12,162 bases of DNA from Anaeromyxobacter dehalogenans (GTDB lineage: Bacteria > Myxococcota_A > UBA9042 > DTJE01): positions 1 through 12,162 of the forward strand of contig DYKK01000067.1 in assembly GCA_020722625.1 (NCBI GenBank), read 5' to 3'. Below, piece after piece: positions 6,767 to 12,162 of the stretch. Each line of letters starts with the position of its first letter. The stretch's first letter is position 1. The translations under genes and the position numbers were made by a program. Below the pieces are notes generated by a model that had not been told where the DNA came from, did not search any database, and saw only the letters and a list, made by a program, of their open reading frames with translations.

Positions 6767-6870
6767 TGGCGCGAGCGGGGTTGGCTACGCCAACGCTTCG
6801 CATTGGCTCCGCCGACGCTTCGCGTTCGCGCCTCCAGACGCGAGCAGTGCTCGCGTCTCCAGGGGAACCA
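6767..6870 (+). repeat. 104-bp core repeat, copy A (REP-like hairpins)
   Basis: Matches 8907-9010 in the same orientation with two differences: C versus G in the GCGCxTCC context, and A versus G in the loop of its hairpin. Inside are two near-identical 22-bp tandem units beginning TTGGCTACGCC and TTGGCTCCGCC. These are followed by a perfect 10-bp inverted repeat (arms AGACGCGAGC and GCTCGCGTCT, 3-nt loop). The hairpin-rich, non-coding build resembles REP/BIME-type dispersed elements. Confidence 0.9.
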
Positions 6871-6894
6871 TCAAGAGACCATGTCGCGATCCTG

Positions 6895-6915
6895 GAGAGT
6901 TTTTCAGCAGCCTCC
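6895..6915. mobile_element. Possible insertion-sequence end remnant
   Basis: The minus-strand reading GGAGGCTGCTGAAAAACTC resembles terminal sequences of the GGCTGTTGAAAAA type that I recall at IS1182- and IS5-like ends. No partner inverted repeat, target duplication or transposase is visible, so this is only a resemblance. Confidence 0.2.
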
Positions 6916-6978
6916 AAAGGGAACGGGGAAGCGAGGGGCGCGGCGGGGGTCGGGGAGCGATTCCTTGATGTTCGACCT

Positions 6979-7018
6979 TCCGGGGTCCCCGGACACCACT
7001 TGGGGCCTCGGGACCCCA
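6979..7018 (-). terminator. Two hairpins downstream of the lipoprotein gene, possible 3' end
   Basis: A stem of TGGGG/CCCCA (7001-7018) and an odd palindrome of 15 nt (6979-6993, arms TCCGGGG/CCCCGGA, 1-nt centre) lie 80-120 bp after the minus-strand stop at 7101. Neither has a T tract, so any termination would not be by the classical intrinsic mechanism. Confidence 0.3.
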
Positions 7019-7100
7019 GGGCAAGGGTCCATCCGCCTGCGTGCCGTGCGTGCTGTGCGGCGGGCGGGCGGACCGGGCCACGTCGGGCGCGGATCCGCGG

Positions 7101-7517
7101 TCACTCCTCGGCCAGACAGACGAAACTGCGCGCGCCGCCGGGCTGCGAGCCCGAGGCGGGCCGGTATTCGATCCGGGTCACCACGAGAGTCTTCCCTTCG
7201 ACCCGAACGCGGTCACCGGCGACCACGATCCCGCGATACAGGGGCGGAGCGTCCGACGTCGCGTCTTCCCCTCGCACCGATATCGTGGCCTCAAACACGC
7301 CGGGGGCGCCGTCGCGCTCCCGGATGTTGCCGACCCCGACGAGGAGGGAGCCCAGGGTCCCCACGGTCGTCTCGACCACCTGGACATCGCGGCCGCAACC
7401 CGAGTTCATGATGTCTTTCTCCTGGGCACGGACCGCGGACGGCCCGTGCTCCCGACACCCCGAGTGCCCCGCGAGGGTGCCCGCGAGCACCGGGACCAAC
7501 CATGCGACCCTAGGCAC
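7101..7517 (-). CDS. Small putative lipoprotein overlapping the calpain gene
   Basis: A 138-residue product of unknown function. From GTG 7517 it starts with a hydrophobic segment (VAWLVPVLAGTLAG) ending HSGC, a lipobox-like site at Cys21 although His at -3 is unusual. The remainder is a strand-rich domain (VQVVETTVGTLGSLLVGVG ... GVFEATISVRG ... DRVRVEGKTLVVTRIEYR) with one late Cys near the C-terminus. It overlaps the calpain stop by 8 bp and has GGAGGTG 12 nt upstream of the GTG, which is rather far. An alternative ATG at 7409, with AGGAG 9 nt upstream, would give a 102-residue cytosolic form without signal. I favour the longer form because a plausible signal peptide is unlikely to arise by chance. 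Tight coupling suggests a partner, anchor or inhibitor of the protease; this is inference. Confidence 0.65.
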   Translation of the reverse strand: MPRVAWLVPVLAGTLAGHSGCREHGPSAVRAQEKDIMNSGCGRDVQVVETTVGTLGSLLVGVGNIRERDGAPGVFEATISVRGEDATSDAPPLYRGIVVAGDRVRVEGKTLVVTRIEYRPASGSQPGGARSFVCLAEE

Positions 7518-8457
7518 GGTTGATGTTCACCTCCACAAAGAGCGACCGGAACTCCTCGGCCGTCATGGGAGTCGGATGATCGTACCCCCAGGGGTTTTCG
7601 AGAAAAATCCGCCCGTCCTTGACGGACTTGAACGAATACGCATGGCCGGCGTACACGCCGAGACGGTCCGCCAAGGCGTTCCATGCCTTTTTCTTCTTCC
7701 CATGTTTTCCGTCGGTTCCAGCCCCGGCTTCCACCTTGGGCGTGAAGCACGTCACCGGGTGCCGGTCCTTCTCGGCCCGTTCCAGTGCGGACAGGACGTC
7801 GAGAGCGGACCGCGACGAGGGTCGGAACGAGTCGCTGGTCTTGCCCGTGATGGCTTCCATGGCCTGGCCGGGGTTGCCGCCCGCTATCTGTGGGTACCCT
7901 CCCTTCAGTCTCGCCCACGCCTTCTCGACAATCATGGCCCACAGTTCAAAGCGGGTCTTTCCGTTGACCACGAGCGCGTCCCCGGTCTTGGCGTACCGGG
8001 GGCTTCCCTTCGGAGTGGTCGGTACCACAGCGCTGACCGTCACCTCCTTCGTGCCTCGGCCGAGCAGGGAAATGCCCAGGCGGTCCAGGAAGAAGCGCAC
8101 GGTGTAGGTCCCGTTGCCGTTGTCCTTCACCATGTCCCTGATGCATTGGGGATCGGTCCGGGCCACCGACCTGAGGGCAGACAACAGGTAGCAGTCCCCC
8201 AGGGACCCCTGACGGACGTCGTTCGGATCGATTGCCGCGGCATCTCCCCGTCCCTGGATGAAGAGGTCTCCCTCGAACCGGGCGGAGGTGCCCCCGGCGG
8301 TCTCCGACGGGTCCTTTCCGGCGCCCGCTTGCGGGCTCAGCAGGGCGGCCCCGGAGGCATAATCCATTCCCCGCAAGGCCTTCCCGGGCGACGACGTGGG
8401 CCGATGCCGCGCTGTGCGAGGCAACGACTGGGACTCCCTGGTGACTGCCTGATGCAT
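7510..8457 (-). CDS. Calpain-family (C2) cysteine protease
   Basis: A 315-residue papain-fold protease of the calpain family with a complete triad. The motif QGSLGDCYLLSAL gives Cys89, with Gln83 as the probable oxyanion-hole residue. AGHAYSF gives His272, and ENPWGYDHP gives Asn288. The calpain-typical ELWAMIVEKAWARLKGGY is at 171-188. There is no signal peptide, transmembrane segment or EF-hand; it is essentially a catalytic core with a ~70-residue N-terminal extension containing MDYASGAALLSPQAG at 31-45. A Lys-rich patch (KHGKKKK, 251-257) precedes the His motif. ATG 8457 is chosen because GGAGG lies 7 nt upstream and a sigma-54 promoter lies just before it. The same frame remains open upstream to 9036, but that part is repeat. 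Whether it needs calcium cannot be told from the sequence. The small lipoprotein overlaps its 3' end. Confidence 0.9.
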   Translation of the reverse strand: MHQAVTRESQSLPRTARHRPTSSPGKALRGMDYASGAALLSPQAGAGKDPSETAGGTSARFEGDLFIQGRGDAAAIDPNDVRQGSLGDCYLLSALRSVARTDPQCIRDMVKDNGNGTYTVRFFLDRLGISLLGRGTKEVTVSAVVPTTPKGSPRYAKTGDALVVNGKTRFELWAMIVEKAWARLKGGYPQIAGGNPGQAMEAITGKTSDSFRPSSRSALDVLSALERAEKDRHPVTCFTPKVEAGAGTDGKHGKKKKAWNALADRLGVYAGHAYSFKSVKDGRIFLENPWGYDHPTPMTAEEFRSLFVEVNINRA

Positions 8458-8494
8458 GGGCGAGCCTCCCCTTGCAACGGACCCTCGAAGCCAG

Positions 8495-8510
8495 TGCAGA
8501 AACCGTGCCA
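8495..8510 (-). promoter_or_regulatory. Sigma-54 (-24/-12) promoter of the calpain gene
   Basis: The minus strand reads TGGCACGGTTTCTGCA, matching the sigma-54 consensus TGGCACG-N4-TTGCA at all defined positions except one T. The invariant GG and GC are the required 10 nt apart. The start site is predicted near 8484, giving a ~27-nt leader that contains the GGGGAGG ribosome site before ATG 8457. Such promoters need an enhancer-binding activator. Confidence 0.75.
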
Positions 8511-8634
8511 GAATGAAGGAAGCGACGAGCCGGTGCCGGTGTGGGGGGCGGCGATCCGCGGGGTCGGAACAGGAAGAGGTCTCCGCGGCGACGCCGGAGG
8601 TCCCTTGGTTGAGGTCTCGCAACATCCCGGGGTC

Positions 8635-8670
8635 CCGGCACGCTTGCCGGAACTCGGCCGCGAGCCGAGT
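8635..8670. promoter_or_regulatory. Tandem inverted repeats, candidate activator-binding sites
   Basis: Two adjacent perfect inverted repeats: CCGGCA-CGCT-TGCCGG (8635-8650) and ACTCGGC-N5-GCCGAGT (8652-8670). Their centres lie about 158 and 177 bp upstream of the predicted sigma-54 start site, the usual range for enhancer-binding activators. The two arms differ from each other, so they may bind different proteins. Confidence 0.4.
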
Positions 8671-8698
8671 CGCTCCCTCGCCGCCCCCGTCGGAAAGG

Positions 8699-8773
8699 AC
8701 GCCGCGACGGTGGAGGCGCGGCTCAGGGGGTAGGTCCCCCTCCCCGCCTCCACCCCCCGCGACCAACGCGGCA
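8699..8773 (+). repeat. Mosaic repeat leader module, copy B
   Basis: Same-orientation counterpart of 6425-6492, sharing GGCGCGGCTCA, GGGGTAGGTCCCC, CCCCGCG and CCAACG blocks. It runs directly into the hexamer array at 8774. Confidence 0.75.
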
Positions 8774-8853
8774 CTGACACTGACACTGACCTGACACTGT
8801 TCCTGAGCCTGCCCACTGAACCTGTCATCTGAACCTGTCCCCTGATCCTGTTT
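8774..8853 (+). repeat. Degenerate CTG-hexamer array 3
   Basis: About thirteen units beginning CTGACA CTGACA CTGAC CTGACA and drifting into CTGAAC, CTGTCCC and CTGATC. The last units are less regular than the first. Confidence 0.75.
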
Positions 8854-8906
8854 CCCGTCACCGCCTTGCCGGGGCCTCCGTGCCGTTTCGATGGTCGGTC
8901 GCGGAC

Positions 8907-9010
8907 TGGCGCGAGCGGGGTTGGCTACGCCAACGCTTCGCATTGGCTCCGCCGACGCTTCGCGTTCGCGCGTCCAGACGCGAGCGGTGCTCGCGTCTCC
9001 AGGGGAACCA
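8907..9010 (+). repeat. 104-bp core repeat, copy B
   Basis: Matches copy A (6767-6870) at 102 of 104 positions in the same orientation, 2,140 bp apart. One of the two differences falls in the 3-nt hairpin loop, so the stem is intact in both copies. The ~10 bp after the core (AAGAGACC) are also shared before similarity fades. Confidence 0.9.
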
Positions 9011-9040
9011 GGAAGAGACCGGGATGCGCTCTTCAAATGG

Positions 9041-9084
9041 GGCTACGCCTCGGTGATGGGAGGCAGTGCTCGCGTCTCCTGGGG
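9041..9084 (+). repeat. Truncated third copy of the core repeat
   Basis: GGCTACGCC (9041-9049) and GCAGTGCTCGCGTCTCC (9063-9079) are exact pieces of the 104-bp core, here brought close together with the middle missing. It lies just downstream of copy B and 25 bp from the stop of the Cys-rich lipoprotein. Confidence 0.6.
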
Positions 9085-9092
9085 GGTGATTG

Positions 9093-9107
9093 CGCGGCCT
9101 CGCCGCG
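9093..9107 (-). terminator. Hairpin directly after the Cys-rich lipoprotein stop
   Basis: A perfect 6-bp stem CGCGGC/GCCGCG with a 3-nt loop starts one base after the TGA at 9111-9109. There is no T tract on the minus strand, so it may protect the 3' end or act as a weak terminator. Confidence 0.35.
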
Positions 9108-9108
9108 T

Positions 9109-11886
9109 TCAATCCGGCAGGTCCACGCACCGGCCCATGCAGTACTCGTCGCAGTCCTCAGGGGTGCAGGCCATCGGGCACACGAACTCGCACTTCTGCC
9201 AGGGCTGGCAGTCCGAGTCGGCCCGACACCCCTGCGTGGGCTTCGGGACGCAGACCTTCTGTGTCCAGCAGGGCATCCCGCACGCGGGGTCGGAATAGGC
9301 GCACGGTGGGCAGTTTTCCTGCTCGACACACGTGAACCCGGCGGGACAGTCCGCGTCCGAGGAGCACTCGGCGGGCCTCGGCAGGCACTGGCCCACGCAC
9401 TCGGCGCCGATGCAGGCGGGGGCCTCCGCGCCGGCCGGGGCGGGGCCGCAGTCTGCGGGGCAGACCAACTCGCAGTAGAAGCCCTCGGGGCAGTCCGAGT
9501 CCGCCTGACACCCGGCCTCCTTCTTCACGCAGACGCCGAAGCACGCGTCCGTGCAGTACGCGCCGGGTGGACACCGGCCGGTGCACACCACCTCGCACCG
9601 CTCGTCCGGGGCGCAGTCCGCGTCCGACCCGCATCCCTGCTGTGCGTCGGGTTCGCACCGGCCCAGGAACCCGTCGTTGCACGGCAGGCACCCGCCCTGG
9701 TCGTCCGGGATGCAGTCCATGGTGCACAGGACCGGCTCGCAGTAGAAGCCCTCGGGGCAGTCCGAGTCCGCCTGACACCCGACCTCGATCTTCGCGCAGA
9801 CGCCGAAGCACGCGTCCGTGCAGTACGCGCCGGGTGGACACCGGCCGGTGCACACCACCTCGCACCGCTCGTCCGGGGCGCAGTCCGCGTCCGACCCGCA
9901 TCCCTGCTGTGCGTCGGGTTCGCACCGGCCCAGGAACCCGTCGTTGCACGGCAGGCACCCGCCCTGGTCGTCCGGGATGCAGTCCATGGTGCACAGGACC
10001 GGCTCGCAGTGGAACCCGGGTGGGCAGTCCGAGTCCTGGTTGCACTGGTCCGCCGGAGGCGGCACCGGGACGCACTCCTCGATGCACTCGCCCCGGCAGT
10101 CCCTCCCGGGAGGGCAGTCGGGGCAGGCGGTCACGCACTCGAAGCCCTCGGGGCATCCGCCGCCGCACCCGGCCAGGACGCACTGCCCGAAGCAGACCTC
10201 GCCGCACCCGGAAGCAGGGTCGCACAGGCCCGTGCAATAGACCTCGCACCGCTCGTCCAGGGCGCACTCCTCGTCGGACTGGCACCCCTCCTGGGGGGCA
10301 GGAACACAGACCCCGAGGTGCCCCTCGTTGCACGGCAGGGGCACGCACTCGCCCGACGCGTCGGGCAGGCAGGACTCGGCCTGAACACAGAGCACGGGCT
10401 CGCACACGAACCCGGCCGGGCAGTCCGCGTCGGTGTCGCAGGGTTGCTCGGGCGGAGGATTCGGGACGCACTGTCCGAAGCACTCGCCCATGGTCGGATC
10501 GCAAGGCGGCGAGGCCGGGTCCGTGGACCGGGGAGCGCCGTCCGGAGTCGCGTAGCCGCACCCCGCGGTGCACACCCACTCGCAGTGGAATCCCTCGCCG
10601 CACTCATCGTCCGAGGTGCAGCCGCCCTGGGCCACGCACACGCCCTGGCACACCTCGCCGCACCCGGTCGTGGGGTCGCACAGGCCCATGCAATAGACCT
10701 GGCACTTCTCGCCGGGCGCGCATTCCGCGTCGTCCCGGCAGCCCTGCTGGGCATCCGGCACGCACTGGCCCAGAAAGCCGTCGTTGCACGGCAGGCACCC
10801 GCCCTGGCCGTCCGGGACGCACGCCATGTCACAGAACACCGGCTCGCAGTGGTGGCCCGCAGGGCAGTCCCCGTCGTCGTTGCACGGCCCGGGCTGCGGT
10901 CCGACGGGCACGCACTGGGGCAGGCACTCGCCGCACGGAGGCATCTCGCCCGCCTTCGGGGTCCCCGTCGCGAATCGCGGCTCGGGGCACGCGGCGCACA
11001 CCTCGATGCACTGGTACCCGGGGCCGCAGTCAACCCCGGCGCAGCCGGACATCGGCATGCACTGGCCGAAGCACTCCTGCTCCCAGCAGGGCGCGGAGGA
11101 GTCGGAGGCGGCTCCCGCGGCGAACGCGTCGCAGACCCCGGTGCACACCACCTGGCAGAACTCGCCTGCCTGGCAGTCCACGTCCGTCTGGCACCCGGAC
11201 ACGGGCTTCGGCACGCACTGGCCCAGGAATCCGTCGTTGCACGGCAGGCATCCGCCCTGGCCGTCCGGGGCGCACATCATCGGGCACAAGACGGGCTCGC
11301 ACACGAACCCCTCGGGACAGTCCGCGTCCTCCGAGCACTTCACGGGCTCGGGCGGATCGTCCACGCAGGTCCCGAGGCACTCCATGTCCGGACACCGGTC
11401 GGCGCGGGAGGCCCCGGCCCCCGCGAACGCAGGCTCGGTGCACCCCTTCAGGCACAGAAACTCGCAGTGCCGGCCGGAACCACAGTCCGCGTCGGTCCGG
11501 CACTGCTCGGGCGCGGGCACGCACGCGGTGACGCAGGCCACGTCCTTGCACTCGCCCGCGGCGGGGTCGCACGCGCCGTTGCACATGAGGACGCACTGAT
11601 CCCCGGGCGGGCAGTTGACCTCGTCGCACGGAGTCGGCGGGTTCGGCAGACACTCCCCGACCTTGCCCCCGTTGCAAGGCAGGCACTTCCCCCTCCCGTC
11701 CGGGAGGCACTTGTCCTCGCAATAGACCGGGGAGCAGTGGAACCCTTCGTTGCAGTCCTGGTCCTGGTCGCAGGTCGTGAGCGGGAAGGACTGGACCTGC
11801 GGCTGACCCTGTCCTCCACCTCCGCCGCAGGCGAGCGCGAGGCAGAGGACGCCGGTACAGATGACCCACGTGCTGTTCCTGTTCAT
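9109..11886 (-). CDS. Giant Cys-rich modular lipoprotein
   Basis: A 925-residue exported protein built almost entirely of Cys-rich modules. The signal peptide (MNRNSTWVICTGVLC...) ends ALAC, with Cys20 as the lipid site, followed by poly-Gly. I count about 18 modules of 40-60 residues, each opening C-x3-D-x-DCPxGFxCE. Two kinds tend to alternate. One contains CEPVLC...C.PD.QGGCLPCNDGFLG.C; the other has CE.VCTG.C...C.E.CFG.CV. The total exceeds 100 Cys, implying many disulfides and an extracytoplasmic location. The pattern resembles EB/dickkopf-like Cys modules and is common in myxobacterial surface proteins; no enzymatic domain is visible. Modules 12-13 and 14-15 are near-identical at DNA level. 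ATG 11886 follows GGGAGG by about 5 nt. A promoter at 11956-11984 and a palindrome further upstream precede it. A binding or structural role is inference. Confidence 0.9.
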   Translation of the reverse strand: MNRNSTWVICTGVLCLALACGGGGGQGQPQVQSFPLTTCDQDQDCNEGFHCSPVYCEDKCLPDGRGKCLPCNGGKVGECLPNPPTPCDEVNCPPGDQCVLMCNGACDPAAGECKDVACVTACVPAPEQCRTDADCGSGRHCEFLCLKGCTEPAFAGAGASRADRCPDMECLGTCVDDPPEPVKCSEDADCPEGFVCEPVLCPMMCAPDGQGGCLPCNDGFLGQCVPKPVSGCQTDVDCQAGEFCQVVCTGVCDAFAAGAASDSSAPCWEQECFGQCMPMSGCAGVDCGPGYQCIEVCAACPEPRFATGTPKAGEMPPCGECLPQCVPVGPQPGPCNDDGDCPAGHHCEPVFCDMACVPDGQGGCLPCNDGFLGQCVPDAQQGCRDDAECAPGEKCQVYCMGLCDPTTGCGEVCQGVCVAQGGCTSDDECGEGFHCEWVCTAGCGYATPDGAPRSTDPASPPCDPTMGECFGQCVPNPPPEQPCDTDADCPAGFVCEPVLCVQAESCLPDASGECVPLPCNEGHLGVCVPAPQEGCQSDEECALDERCEVYCTGLCDPASGCGEVCFGQCVLAGCGGGCPEGFECVTACPDCPPGRDCRGECIEECVPVPPPADQCNQDSDCPPGFHCEPVLCTMDCIPDDQGGCLPCNDGFLGRCEPDAQQGCGSDADCAPDERCEVVCTGRCPPGAYCTDACFGVCAKIEVGCQADSDCPEGFYCEPVLCTMDCIPDDQGGCLPCNDGFLGRCEPDAQQGCGSDADCAPDERCEVVCTGRCPPGAYCTDACFGVCVKKEAGCQADSDCPEGFYCELVCPADCGPAPAGAEAPACIGAECVGQCLPRPAECSSDADCPAGFTCVEQENCPPCAYSDPACGMPCWTQKVCVPKPTQGCRADSDCQPWQKCEFVCPMACTPEDCDEYCMGRCVDLPD
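9473..10006 (-). repeat. 267-bp in-frame tandem duplication within the Cys-rich gene
   Basis: 9473-9739 and 9740-10006 are identical at 263 of 267 positions. All four differences lie within 13 bp (9515, 9520, 9521, 9527 in the first copy). The unit equals 89 codons, one pair of modules, so the frame is kept. Neighbouring modules are much more diverged, which marks this as a recent duplication or conversion. Confidence 0.95.
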
Positions 11887-11955
11887 GGCAACCTCCCTTC
11901 ATCCTTCTTCGGGGGAACCTCGACCTCCACACGCCGGACGTCCCGGGCGTCGTCC

Positions 11956-11984
11956 AGGGTACTGGCAAGGTTCGTGCCGCGCAA
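11956..11984 (-). promoter_or_regulatory. Possible sigma-70-type promoter of the Cys-rich lipoprotein
   Basis: On the minus strand TTGCGC (11984-11979) and TACCCT (11961-11956) are 17 bp apart. The start site would lie near 11949, about 60 nt before ATG 11886. Both boxes are moderate matches. Confidence 0.4.
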
Positions 11985-12031
11985 CAATCAAGAGTTTTCG
12001 GGTGGTTATGAAATCGCCCCTCCCCGGAATG

Positions 12032-12045
12032 TGACAGCGGTGTCA
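12032..12045. promoter_or_regulatory. Palindrome TGACA-GCGG-TGTCA, candidate operator
   Basis: A perfect 5-bp inverted repeat with a 4-bp spacer, TGACAGCGGTGTCA, lies about 83-96 bp upstream of the predicted start site of the Cys-rich lipoprotein, a position suited to an activator. It could instead serve a gene beyond the right edge. Confidence 0.35.
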
Positions 12046-12099
12046 TGCGGGGGACCGGACCCAAATCCGCCGTCAATTTCCGCAATTCTTTGAATAAAC

Positions 12100-12120
12100 A
12101 TGAAATCTGCTTCGTTTCAT
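12100..12120. promoter_or_regulatory. AT-rich inverted repeat ATGAAA-N9-TTTCAT
   Basis: A perfect 6-bp inverted repeat lies inside the most AT-rich stretch of the window (about 12075-12125), upstream of the Cys-rich gene. It may be an operator or small hairpin. The rest of the right edge to 12162 shows no gene that I can support. Confidence 0.25.
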
Positions 12121-12162
12121 TTCACCACCCTGGGGCCGCGACTGGGGCCCCATCTCCCAGCG

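Larger units (their letters stand above)
6406..7100. other. 695-bp convergent intergenic region filled with repeats
   Basis: No convincing gene lies between the GH92 stop and the stop of the minus-strand lipoprotein. In plus order the region contains a repeat leader module (6425-6492), a hexamer array, a heptamer array, a partial leader (6640-6663), a second hexamer array, a 104-bp core repeat, an IS-end-like motif, and two hairpins. Several reading frames stay open through it, but they translate low-complexity or repeat sequence. Confidence 0.8.
8458..9108. other. 651-bp non-coding region: promoter plus repeats
   Basis: Between the calpain start and the stop of the Cys-rich lipoprotein there is no convincing gene. 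From the calpain outward it holds a sigma-54-type promoter (8495-8510), a single-copy stretch with tandem inverted repeats (8635-8670), the leader module (8699-8773), a hexamer array (8774-8853), the 104-bp core (8907-9010), a truncated core (9041-9084) and a hairpin (9093-9107). Confidence 0.8.

Noticed and set aside
6487..8733. Plus-strand open frame running through the repeats and opposite the calpain
   Set aside because: It begins in the hexamer array (Leu-Thr/Leu-Ser repeats) and otherwise mirrors the calpain. It has no ribosome site or recognisable domain.
8458..9036. N-terminal extension of the calpain reading frame to 9036
   Set aside because: The extension translates the mosaic repeat and the promoter region. 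The sigma-54 promoter and the strong ribosome site both place the start at 8457.
8866..12093. Very long plus-strand open frame (over 1,000 codons) opposite the Cys-rich lipoprotein
   Set aside because: It is the antisense shadow of a GC-rich gene. The minus strand has a signal peptide, ribosome site and repeated Cys modules; the plus frame has none of these and starts in repeats.
12121..12162. Hairpin GGGGCC/GGCCCC near the right edge as a terminator
   Set aside because: No T tract follows on either strand and no gene end is visible within the window.

Overview
This is a very GC-rich, gene-dense stretch, probably from a member of the Myxococcota or former deltaproteobacteria. Evidence for that placement: lipoproteins with the signal-peptide ending ALAC followed by poly-Gly, a degenerate copy of the Cys/Gly motif (CGxDGxGGSCGT) common in myxobacterial surface proteins, a very large Cys-repeat lipoprotein, a bacterial calpain, a near-consensus sigma-54 promoter, and almost exclusive G/C at wobble positions. 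The placement is inference; there is no rRNA or other marker gene here.

Layout. 1-302 (minus): the N-terminus of a lipoprotein that runs off the left edge, 34 bp downstream of 337-1374 (minus), a class II fructose-bisphosphate aldolase. A divergent promoter region (1375-1532) separates the aldolase from 1533-2771 (plus), a DUF1015 protein. A further promoter leads into a two-gene overlapping pair: 2879-4087 (plus), an unrecognised protein with a compact Cys/His cluster, and 4063-6405 (plus), a GH92 alpha-mannosidase lipoprotein. A 695-bp non-coding convergent region (6406-7100) is filled with short tandem arrays and one copy of a mosaic repeat. Then, on the minus strand, come a small putative lipoprotein (7101-7517) and an overlapping calpain-like cysteine protease (7510-8457). 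Next are a 651-bp non-coding region (8458-9108) with a sigma-54 promoter, tandem inverted repeats and the second copy of the mosaic repeat, and finally 9109-11886 (minus), a 925-residue Cys-rich repeat lipoprotein with its own promoter and an upstream palindrome.

How the parts may work together. The aldolase is central carbon metabolism. GH92 and its coupled partner look like an exported glycan-degradation pair. The calpain and its overlapping small lipoprotein form a two-gene unit that appears to be under sigma-54 control. The unit is bracketed by two same-orientation copies of a mosaic repeat whose 104-bp core is 102/104 identical; recombination between the cores would excise about 2.1 kb carrying the whole unit. 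This repeat-bracketed, sigma-54-driven protease/lipoprotein cassette is the most interesting candidate system in the window. Other points of note are a fresh 267-bp in-frame duplication in the Cys-repeat gene, an 8-unit heptamer array, and short AT-rich rare-codon islands, one in each of the three plus-strand genes.
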